5,259 nucleotides of DNA, from assembly GCA_003645555.1 (NCBI GenBank), contig QNFN01000157.1, positions 1-5,259 of the forward strand, written 5' to 3'. A model generated the notes under the pieces. The model was given only the letters and a program-made list of their open reading frames with translations, had not been told where the DNA came from and did no database searches. The translations under genes were made by a program, and so were the position numbers. This DNA is from Gammaproteobacteria bacterium. GTDB lineage: Bacteria > Pseudomonadota > Gammaproteobacteria > QNFN01. Positions 1 to 5,259 of the stretch are shown in pieces; positions within the stretch are counted from its first letter, which is position 1, and each line of letters begins with the position of its first letter.

Positions 1-165
1 GACTAGCATGCAACTGGCCATATTGGGGGTGGCATCGGACTGGGCCACCCGCATCTTGATCGGGATTTCGCGAGGCCCTGTCTGGTTGCCGTTGGCGTCC
101 CGGTGCATGGCCGCGGCTGGCCACCGGATCAGGTCAGTCGTGTAGGCGTATTTTTTTTGCAATGT
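1..165 (-). CDS. Unrecognised partial open frame running off the left edge
   Basis: On the minus strand a frame is open from the window edge to a TGA at 166-168. It gives about 55 codons with roughly 80 percent G/C at third positions. The readable product includes the stretches DLIRWPAAAMHRDANGNQ and REIPIKMRVAQSDATP. The only ATG is at 108-106, preceded by a weak purine-poor leader; a TTG at 162-160 also exists without a ribosome binding site. Protein-like sequence upstream of the ATG suggests either a non-ATG start or a gene that has lost its 5' end. It would be divergent from the large sensor gene. I do not recognise the family. A plus-strand frame over the same bases (2-145) has similar third-position GC, so coding on this strand is only a modest preference. 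Confidence 0.3.
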
Positions 166-213
166 TCAATCAAATCAAGTATTAATAGCGTGGTTTTAAA
201 AATTACAATAAAC
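150..213. promoter_or_regulatory. AT-rich intergenic island, candidate promoter region
   Basis: This stretch is strikingly AT-rich against GC-rich surroundings, with a run of eight T at 151-158 and a TTTTAAAAA tract near 194-202. On the plus strand a sigma70-like pair can be drawn: TTGCAA at 157-162 and TATTAA at 180-185 with a 17-base spacer, each 4 of 6 to consensus. A second -10-like box TACAAT lies at 204-209 without a convincing -35. It sits upstream of the sensor gene and between two outward-facing frames, so it may serve either direction. The boxes are weak, and the AT-richness is the stronger evidence. Confidence 0.35.
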
Positions 214-273
214 ATGAGCGGCCTAACCGGCGATCGACCGGCACGCCGCGACGCGGTTTGACCCGTGGCTGCA

Positions 274-299
274 GGTCAGAAGGGGCTCCCTGTCTGATC
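274..299 (+). promoter_or_regulatory. Imperfect hairpin in the leader of the sensor gene
   Basis: GGTCAG at 274-279 pairs with CTGATC at 294-299 (one G-U pair), and AGGG at 281-284 pairs with CCCT at 288-291 around a three-base loop. A small asymmetric bulge (A / GT) separates the two helices. It lies about 45 bases before the translation start. There is no U-tract, so it is not an obvious terminator. It could be an operator dyad or an RNA structure affecting translation. The function is inferred only. Confidence 0.2.
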
Positions 300-333
300 A
301 TTTCGCCGAGAAGCCACGCCGCAGATGATCTAC

Positions 334-344
334 AGGGAGGGAGG
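334..344 (+). promoter_or_regulatory. Ribosome binding site that decides the start of the sensor gene
   Basis: A purine-rich AGGGAGGGAGG sits directly upstream of the ATG at 346, with its AGGGAGG core (334-340) five bases from the start. The in-frame ATG at 325 has only a weak purine stretch upstream, and using it would place this Shine-Dalgarno sequence inside the coding region. Position 346 is therefore the preferred start. Confidence 0.75.
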
Positions 345-345
345 C

Positions 346-3300
346 ATGGCCGGTCAGGCTAGCGGTTCTGATAGCAATTCAACTCGGCGCCAGAAGAGTT
401 CTCTGGCACGCGAAGCGACCCTGGGCATCGTGCTTATCCTGGCCATCTCGGGGGTTGCAGCCACCCTCAGTCTTTTCGAACTTGATCGCATACGGAACCT
501 CGCAGGCAATGCCGTAACCGAGGTGCTGCCCGCGGCCCAGCAACAGCACCAACGGGCCGTGGATGCCGCGAGCCTGTTTGCCGCCTATCACCAGCTACTG
601 CACGGCCACGGTCACGAGATGGAGGAAATCCAGGGTGATCAGGCCCGGCGTGAGGATGCTCCCGACGGCCGTCGGGGAGCGATGCTGTCACGGCTGGTGG
701 CCCGGGCTGAATCGTTGCAGGAACAGGCCAGTGCTGAAGAGGTGCGCAATCTCGACGAGGTGATCAGGCTGTCGACGCGGGTGGTTGCTATTGCGCGTGA
801 GGAGGTGGCCCTCGGTGAGGAGTTGCACACCATCATCGCGCAGGGGCAGGAGTTGGCTGATGAGGTCGCCACCGTTGCCAATGATATCGCCCTGGACAGC
901 ACGCGTGGCCTGGAACAGGGATTGGCCAGCATGGACATGGGGTTGAGCCGATCGGAAGACACCATGAGTTTCATGGGTGAGCATGAAATGTTGTCGCGGC
1001 AGATCCAGTCGATGTCGTTGGTGCGTGCGGCGGCGAACGAGATCACCAGGCTGACCTATGACCTGTACCGGATTCTGATGCTTACCGAGCACCTCGAGGA
1101 TCCTGCCGGAGTGCGCCAGGCCGAACGACAGTTCGAACAGCAATTGCTCGAGTTCGAACCGCTTCTGGCCACGCTCGGCGAATCCCCGTCCAACACCGGG
1201 GATATCGACACCCTGGCCCGGCTGCTCGATCGCATCTCGCCCCTGGGTCGGGTGTTCGCGCTACGTGATCGACTGCTCGAACTCGAGCGGGAGAAGGAGG
1301 CGGTGACCGGTGTCGTCGATGAGCACCTCAACGTGGTGGCGGCAACCTTGAACAGCGCGGCGGGTGCGGTCTCCGCGCGCGGCATCGAGCGTATCGTCGC
1401 TACCTCTGAACTGACCATGATTATCGTCATCGTCAGCATCGCGATCAGTGCCATCGTATTCCTGGTCCTGGTGCTGGTCGGCCGGCAGCAGGTGATCCTG
1501 CCGTTGGCGGCGGCCAGTGGCGCACTCGATGCTTTGCGCACGGGTGACATCGACGTTGAATTGCCACCGATGCGTTTGCGCGAACTGGACTCGATTCGCC
1601 AGTCGCTGATCCGCTTCCGTGAGTCGACCATCGAGCTGGCCGAGGTCAATCGGCAAATGGAGCAGGAGGTCGACGAACGCCGTCAGTCTGAGGCCTCCGC
1701 CCTGCAGGCGCGGCGCGAGACCCTCGATGCCATCGAGAGCATCGACGAGGGCTTCATCCTGTTCGATCGGGACGAGCGGTTCCTGCTGTGCAACAGCCGG
1801 TTCCGGCAGATCTATCCCGAAGTTTCTGCCCAGATTCATGAGGGGGTCACCTTCAAGGAAATTTTGCACGGCAGTGTCGTGCACTGTAATCACGAGGACC
1901 TCACCGGCCATGAGGAATCATGGATAAGCACGCGTCTGGCCGGCTTCCGTGCCCTGGAAGGTGTCGATGAACGGCAGTTGCAGAATGGCTGCTGGGTCAG
2001 TATCGCCGAGTTCCGCACTCAGGACGGTGGCACGGTCTGCATCCATACCGACATTACCGAGCGTCGCCGTGCCCAACAGGATCTCCTGCGGCGCACCGCC
2101 CTGGTACAGATGCTGCGCGAGATCGCGTTGGAGACCAACGAAGCCGCCAACATAGACGAGGTGATCCAGAGTTGCCTGGACAAGGTTTGTCTCCATTCCG
2201 GTTTTACCCTCGGTCACGCCTACATCCTGGACAGTGACGGTGATGATGCCAAGGAACTGCTGTCCACCGACCTCTGGACCATGTCTGACCCTGGGCGCTA
2301 TAAGCCGTTCCGCGAGATCTCCGCGGCGATGCGTTTCCGCCATGGCGACGGCCTTCCGGGCCAGGTCTGGGCCAGCGGCAAGCCGGTCTGGATCGAGGAC
2401 GTACAGAACGACACCAATTTCCCACGCCGGCCGGTGGCCGAACGGGTAGGCATCCATGCCGCCTGCGCCTTCCCGGTGCTCGAGCGTGATCGGGTGGTCG
2501 CGGTTCTGGAGTTCTTTTCCGACCAGCCGCAGCCTCGCGACAAGGCACTGCTTGACGCGGTCACCAGCCTGGCGACCCAGCTTGGCCGGGTTACCGAACG
2601 CAAGCGGGCACTGATGACGATGAACAAATTGCGCCAGGCGGTCGAGCAGAGCCCGGCGATGATCATGATCACCGACCTGCGTGGAGTCATCGAGTACATC
2701 AATCCGGAATTCTCGGCGATTACCGGTTACCGACCGGAAGAGATGATCGGCCACACTCCGGCACTGCTGAAATCGGGCCACACTGATACCGAGGCCTATG
2801 GCAAGTTATGGACCCGGATCAGCGGTGGCCACGATTGGCGTGGCGAGTTCCGCAACCTCAAGAAAAATGGCGACAGTTACTGGGCCGCGACTTCGATCTC
2901 ACCGATCCGCGACCAGGACGGCGCGATCACCCACTATCTCGGCATCGCTGAGGACATCAGCGAACGCAAGGAAGCCGAACAGCAGATCGAGCATCTGGCC
3001 CATTTCGACAGCCTGACCGAGTTGCCGAACCGGGCGCTGTTCCGTGCCCAGGCCAAGCAGATTCTCGCCGGCGCGCGGCGCCACACCAACCCGGTCGCCA
3101 TGCTGATGCTCGACCTCGATGACTTCAAGGATGTAAATGACTCACTTGGTCATGCGGTCGGTGACGAGTTGCTCAAACTGGTCGCCACCCGCTTACACGC
3201 GGCCATGCGTGAAGGCGACATCGTCGCCCGTCTCGGTGGCGACGAGTTCACGGTAATACTGCCCGATATCGGTGGACCCGATGCGGTCGACAACGCGGTC

Positions 3301-4311
3301 CGGCGCCTGATCGAAATCATCTCGCAGCCCTATGTTCTCGAAGCGATTGACCTCTACGTCAGCGCCAGCATCGGCGTTGCCATGTATCCGGAGGATGGCC
3401 AGGACGTCGACGAACTGCTCAAACATGCCGACCTGGCGATGTACCGCGCCAAGAGCCGGGGACGTGGAACCTACAACTTTTTCAAGACCTCGATGGATCA
3501 CGAGGTGCAGCAGCGCAAGACCATCGAGACAGCGATGCGCGCCGCTCTCGAAAACGAGGAGTTCTACCTGGTCTATCAGCCGCAGATCGATGCCCATGAT
3601 CACCGGGTGATTGGGGCCGAGGCGCTGCTGCGTTGGAACCACCCTGAACATGGCAGCATGTCACCGACCGAGTTCATCCCGGTAGCCGAGCGCAGCGGGT
3701 TGATCGTGCCGATCGGTGAATGGGTGCTGGAGCAGGCGTGCATGCAGGCTAAACGTTGGCTTGACCGGGGTGTCTCCCCGATGACCGTCGCGGTCAACCT
3801 GTCACCGGTACAGTTCAAACATCATGATCTGCTTGGCATGGTCGGAGACGTGCTGAAGCGGACCGGGCTGCCGCCGAGTGGTCTGCATCTCGAGATAACC
3901 GAGTCTGTCGTGATGCAGGAAACCGAGACCAACCTCGGCCTGCTGCATGCGCTGCGAGAGATGGGTGTTCACATCGTGCTCGACGATTTTGGCACCGGTT
4001 ACTCATCTCTGAGCTACCTGACCACCTTGCCGGTGGACAAGATCAAGATCGATCGATCGTTCGTAACCAGGATCACCAGCGACCTGGTGCACCAGAGCAT
4101 CGTCAAGACGATCGTCGAACTGGGCAACGCCCTGGGCAAACGGGTCAATGTCGAGGGTGTGGAGACCCGGGAGCAGCTCGATATTCTCAGTCGCAACCGG
4201 ATCGATGAAATCCAGGGGTTCTACTTCAGCAAGCCGCTGAGTGTGACCGATCTCGACCAGTTGATTCACGATGGAGTGCGGCCGGCACTGCGAGCGCCGT
4301 CACCGCCGTGA
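346..4311 (+). CDS. Membrane-bound sensor with HAMP, PAS, GAF, PAS, GGDEF and EAL domains (c-di-GMP cyclase/phosphodiesterase)
   Basis: Predicted inner-membrane protein of 1321 residues that makes and/or degrades cyclic di-GMP in response to a signal. Seen in order: a cytoplasmic basic N-terminus; TM1 about 24-44; a mostly helical periplasmic domain about 45-355 resembling TorS/chemoreceptor-type helical sensors; TM2 about 358-378; HAMP-like linker about 380-440, then coiled coil; PAS1 about 456-577 ending ITERR; GAF about 586-757; PAS2 about 762-875 with NPEFSAITGY and a PAC tail; GGDEF about 883-1050; EAL about 1065-1310. The cyclase motif G964-G-D-E-F968 is intact, with metal-site D923 and an I-site RxxD (R955-D958) five residues before it. 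EAL catalytic residues are present: E1092, N1151, E1183, D1213-D1214, K1234, E1270, Q1290, with the DDFGTGYSS loop. Which activity dominates cannot be told from sequence. The start at 346 is chosen on its strong ribosome binding site; a start at 325 would add seven residues. It appears monocistronic. Confidence 0.95.
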   Translation: MAGQASGSDSNSTRRQKSSLAREATLGIVLILAISGVAATLSLFELDRIRNLAGNAVTEVLPAAQQQHQRAVDAASLFAAYHQLLHGHGHEMEEIQGDQARREDAPDGRRGAMLSRLVARAESLQEQASAEEVRNLDEVIRLSTRVVAIAREEVALGEELHTIIAQGQELADEVATVANDIALDSTRGLEQGLASMDMGLSRSEDTMSFMGEHEMLSRQIQSMSLVRAAANEITRLTYDLYRILMLTEHLEDPAGVRQAERQFEQQLLEFEPLLATLGESPSNTGDIDTLARLLDRISPLGRVFALRDRLLELEREKEAVTGVVDEHLNVVAATLNSAAGAVSARGIERIVATSELTMIIVIVSIAISAIVFLVLVLVGRQQVILPLAAASGALDALRTGDIDVELPPMRLRELDSIRQSLIRFRESTIELAEVNRQMEQEVDERRQSEASALQARRETLDAIESIDEGFILFDRDERFLLCNSRFRQIYPEVSAQIHEGVTFKEILHGSVVHCNHEDLTGHEESWISTRLAGFRALEGVDERQLQNGCWVSIAEFRTQDGGTVCIHTDITERRRAQQDLLRRTALVQMLREIALETNEAANIDEVIQSCLDKVCLHSGFTLGHAYILDSDGDDAKELLSTDLWTMSDPGRYKPFREISAAMRFRHGDGLPGQVWASGKPVWIEDVQNDTNFPRRPVAERVGIHAACAFPVLERDRVVAVLEFFSDQPQPRDKALLDAVTSLATQLGRVTERKRALMTMNKLRQAVEQSPAMIMITDLRGVIEYINPEFSAITGYRPEEMIGHTPALLKSGHTDTEAYGKLWTRISGGHDWRGEFRNLKKNGDSYWAATSISPIRDQDGAITHYLGIAEDISERKEAEQQIEHLAHFDSLTELPNRALFRAQAKQILAGARRHTNPVAMLMLDLDDFKDVNDSLGHAVGDELLKLVATRLHAAMREGDIVARLGGDEFTVILPDIGGPDAVDNAVRRLIEIISQPYVLEAIDLYVSASIGVAMYPEDGQDVDELLKHADLAMYRAKSRGRGTYNFFKTSMDHEVQQRKTIETAMRAALENEEFYLVYQPQIDAHDHRVIGAEALLRWNHPEHGSMSPTEFIPVAERSGLIVPIGEWVLEQACMQAKRWLDRGVSPMTVAVNLSPVQFKHHDLLGMVGDVLKRTGLPPSGLHLEITESVVMQETETNLGLLHALREMGVHIVLDDFGTGYSSLSYLTTLPVDKIKIDRSFVTRITSDLVHQSIVKTIVELGNALGKRVNVEGVETREQLDILSRNRIDEIQGFYFSKPLSVTDLDQLIHDGVRPALRAPSPP

Positions 4312-4333
4312 TGCGATAGCGGCCAGAAATGAA

Positions 4334-4360
4334 GGGGGCGGGTGCCAGGCACCCGCCCCC
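4334..4360. terminator. GC-rich perfect hairpin after the sensor gene, likely terminator
   Basis: A 12-bp perfect inverted repeat (GGGGGCGGGTGC at 4334-4345, its complement at 4349-4360) encloses a CAG loop and begins 23 bases after the sensor gene's TGA. No T-tract follows on the plus strand; the next bases are GAGTCC. On the minus strand the hairpin is followed by TTC and ATTTC rather than a T-run. Strong GC stems between convergent genes often act in both directions, so it may once have served both this gene and amt. Termination is inferred from position and stem strength. Confidence 0.6.
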
Positions 4361-4366
4361 GAGTCC

Positions 4367-4370
4367 TTAG
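4367..4370. repeat. Left copy of the target-site duplication (TTAG)
   Basis: TTAG directly abuts the left inverted terminus of the small mobile element, and the same TTAG occurs at 4530-4533 after the right terminus. Because the termini begin with GG and end with CC, CCTTAGGG reads at both ends (4365-4372 and 4528-4535), so the exact duplication length is ambiguous between 4 and 8 bp. Confidence 0.65.
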
Positions 4371-4529
4371 GGAACCTCTGATCAAATCATGAACTCGCAT
4401 CTGGCGCCCAGAATATCCAGCTTTTTCGTTGCAAAGCTTCGCAAGAGCTAGCTATTACGTGCGTTTTGCGCCTCAAATCTGAACATTCTTAAGCGCAATC
4501 TGCTTCGTCCAGACTTAATCAGAGGTTCC
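4371..4529. mobile_element. MITE-like 159-bp non-coding element with terminal inverted repeats
   Basis: The left end GGAACCTCTGATCAA (4371-4385) and the right end TTAATCAGAGGTTCC (4515-4529) are inverted repeats of 15 bp with one mismatch, extendable to about 18 bp with two. TTAG flanks both sides as a probable target duplication. The interior is more AT-rich than the neighbouring genes and has no credible open frame. It contains a small hairpin (AGCTTT 4419-4424 with AAAGCT 4433-4438) and the palindrome AGCTAGCT at 4446-4453. This is the signature of a non-autonomous element moved in trans by a transposase. The end sequence and short duplication are reminiscent of IS5-type elements, but that assignment is from memory. 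It lies between the sensor gene's terminator hairpin and the end of amt, where insertion is harmless to both reading frames. Confidence 0.8.
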
Positions 4530-4533
4530 TTAG
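4530..4533. repeat. Right copy of the target-site duplication (TTAG)
   Basis: This matches the TTAG at 4367-4370. Removing the element and one copy restores a short spacer of about 40 bases between the sensor-gene hairpin region and the convergent amt stop codon, a normal spacing for convergent genes. The duplication ends eight bases before the amt stop triplet at 4542-4544. Confidence 0.65.
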
Positions 4534-4541
4534 GGCAGGGA

Positions 4542-4814
4542 TCAGAAGGTGTAGCCACGCTCGCCATGCTGAGCGACATCCAGGCCTTCCGTCTCCTGTT
4601 CCTCGTTGACGCGCAGGCCGATCAGCACATCGAGGGCCTTGAGGATGATGAAGGTCAGGATGACGTCGTAGATGATGGTCGCGACGATGGCGTAGGACTG
4701 GACCCATACCTGCCCGGCCATGGACATCCCCTCAGCGAGACCGGAGCCGCCGAGCGACTCGGCAACGAAGACGCCAGTCAGCAGGGCACCGATGATGCCG
4801 CCGATGCCGTGAAC
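4542..4814 (-). pseudogene. amt: C-terminal fragment of an ammonium transporter (Amt family), 5' end missing
   Basis: Amt proteins are trimeric 11-helix inner-membrane channels for ammonium. About 90 residues remain here. They begin at a VHGIGG motif that corresponds to the region around the second histidine of the twin-His pore. The penultimate membrane helix follows (GIIGALLTGVFVAE), then a GGSGLAEG loop, the last helix (SYAIVATIIYDVILTFIILK), the GLRVNEEQETEGLD tail and the terminal HGERGYTF. That tail is the conserved cytoplasmic segment involved in gating and PII/GlnK contact. Upstream of VHG the expected acidic D-x-LDVF-type stretch is absent. The frame stays open to an ATG at 4922-4920, but its residues there (such as SVVGHQCPK) are unlike Amt and are antisense to another gene. 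The copy therefore lacks most of the channel and cannot work as it stands. Either the gene was broken by rearrangement or the window is a chimera at about 4812-4817. Confidence 0.85.
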
Positions 4815-4937
4815 GAACTTGGGGCACTGATGGCCGACGACGGACGGGCCCGACGGCTCTCCAACGTGGCAAAGGGGCAGATGGCCGGTAATGGGGCCGA
4901 CCGGCTTGCCGGTCTCATACACTCGCTCACCGAGTGA
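4812..4937 (+). pseudogene. C-terminal fragment of a glycosyltransferase/PseG-like protein, 5' end missing
   Basis: The last 41 codons of a plus-strand gene end at the TGA 4935-4937. The product has the pattern ELGALMADDGRARRLSNVAK followed by GNGADRLAGLI. This resembles the final helices of GT-B fold enzymes such as PseG-type UDP-sugar hydrolases and MurG-like transferases, where an acidic-basic helix precedes a DGRGA-R-type turn. The frame continues leftward to an ATG at 4566, but that part is simply antisense of the amt fragment, so the real N-terminus is missing. Two bases separate its stop from the next ATG, which implies an operon with the GH57-like gene. The family call is tentative, but a gene tail is well supported by that spacing. 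Confidence 0.5.
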
Positions 4938-4939
4938 TC

Positions 4940-5259
4940 ATGCAACCCCGCGCCTACTCCGTCTTCCACCTCAACCTGGCGTTCTCCTCGATCGCCGAGG
5001 AGGCCCGATCCGCGGTGATAGAGCGGTGTTATCACCCACTGCTTGACCTAGTCGAGTCGGCTGGCCTGCCATGGGGAATCGAACTCACTGGGTGGACACT
5101 GCAGCAGGTAGAGCAGATAGACCCGGGGTGGGTGGAGCGCCTCAGGGGACTGGTCGATTCCGGTCAATGCGAGCTGATCGGCAGTGGGTGGACCCAACTC
5201 ATCGGACCGCTGGTCCGCTATGCAGTAAACGTCTGGAACCAGAGACTCGGAATGGAGGA
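4940..5259 (+). CDS. Glycoside hydrolase family 57-like protein, N-terminal part (runs off the right edge)
   Basis: An ATG two bases after the preceding stop opens a frame that stays open to the window end (106 codons plus two bases). The product starts with FHLNLAFSSI and an early conserved histidine. It continues with a CYHPLLDLVE helix, WGIELTGWTLQQVEQIDPGW, and an ELIGSGWTQLIGPLV motif followed by VNVWNQRLGME. This series matches the N-terminal half of the GH57-type (beta/alpha)7 barrel as found in uncharacterised members near surface-sugar loci. The catalytic glutamate of the family lies further on and is not in the window, so activity cannot be judged. No strong ribosome binding site is seen, so translational coupling to the upstream gene is likely. 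Codon use (ATA, AGG, AGA, CTA, GTA, GGA) differs from the large sensor gene. Confidence 0.75.
   Translation, partial: MQPRAYSVFHLNLAFSSIAEEARSAVIERCYHPLLDLVESAGLPWGIELTGWTLQQVEQIDPGWVERLRGLVDSGQCELIGSGWTQLIGPLVRYAVNVWNQRLGME

Noticed and set aside
2..145. Plus-strand frame at the left edge as a gene end
   Set aside because: Its third-position GC is similar to the minus frame, but the product is rich in Arg, Trp and Cys in a shadow-like way; the minus frame is slightly preferred and neither is certain.
214..261. 15-codon open frame in the leader as a regulatory peptide
   Set aside because: No ribosome binding site precedes its ATG and nothing in the product suggests an attenuator peptide.
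325..345. Upstream in-frame ATG at 325 as the start of the sensor gene
   Set aside because: It lacks a good ribosome binding site, while the ATG at 346 follows AGGGAGGGAGG at ideal distance.
1261..2781. Long minus-strand open frames (about 216 and 287 codons) opposite the sensor gene
   Set aside because: They overlap a confidently identified protein; high GC makes long antisense frames common, and their products show no recognisable domains.
4371..4529. Transposase remnant inside the small element
   Set aside because: No frame of useful length or recognisable transposase motif exists on either strand; it is better described as a non-coding MITE-like element.
4566..4811. Plus-strand open frame leading into the PseG/GT-like tail
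   Set aside because: This part is the antisense of the conserved Amt C-terminus; its acidic, repetitive product is a shadow, so only the part after about 4812 is real coding sequence.
4815..4922. N-terminal extension of the Amt fragment to an ATG at 4922-4920
   Set aside because: The residues do not match Amt and lie opposite the tail of the plus-strand gene; it is a fortuitous open frame across the junction.

Overview
The window reads as high-GC proteobacterial DNA, probably gammaproteobacterial. That rests on the sensor/GGDEF/EAL architecture, the strong GC bias at third codon positions and the Amt tail; no taxon can be fixed from sequence alone. No rRNA, tRNA or CRISPR array is visible.

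Layout: (1) Positions 1-165 hold an open minus-strand frame that runs off the left edge and is unrecognised. (2) Positions 150-345 are an AT-rich island followed by a GC-rich leader with small dyads, the likely promoter/5' UTR of the main gene. (3) Positions 346-4311 encode one very large membrane sensor: TM - helical periplasmic domain - TM - HAMP - coiled coil - PAS - GAF - PAS - GGDEF - EAL. Both c-di-GMP domains keep their catalytic residues and the GGDEF domain has an inhibitory I-site. (4) Positions 4312-4541 contain a strong GC hairpin, probably a terminator, and a compact 159-bp element with terminal inverted repeats and flanking TTAG duplications. It is a MITE-like, non-coding mobile element that landed between two convergent genes. 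(5) Positions 4542 to about 4814 (minus) are the C-terminal third or less of an ammonium transporter (Amt), cut off just upstream of the second pore histidine region. (6) From about 4812 the plus strand carries the last 41 codons of another gene, resembling the C-terminus of a glycosyltransferase or PseG-like sugar-nucleotide hydrolase. Two bases after it comes the start of a glycoside hydrolase family 57-like protein that runs off the right edge.

The main gene is a plausible environmental switch for c-di-GMP level. The right-hand 0.45 kb looks like a piece of a surface-carbohydrate locus with different codon use, abutted to a broken amt gene. Both genes meeting at about 4812-4817 have lost their 5' ends. 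That points to a genuine rearrangement/island boundary or to a chimeric assembly, and this junction is the least ordinary feature of the window together with the MITE.
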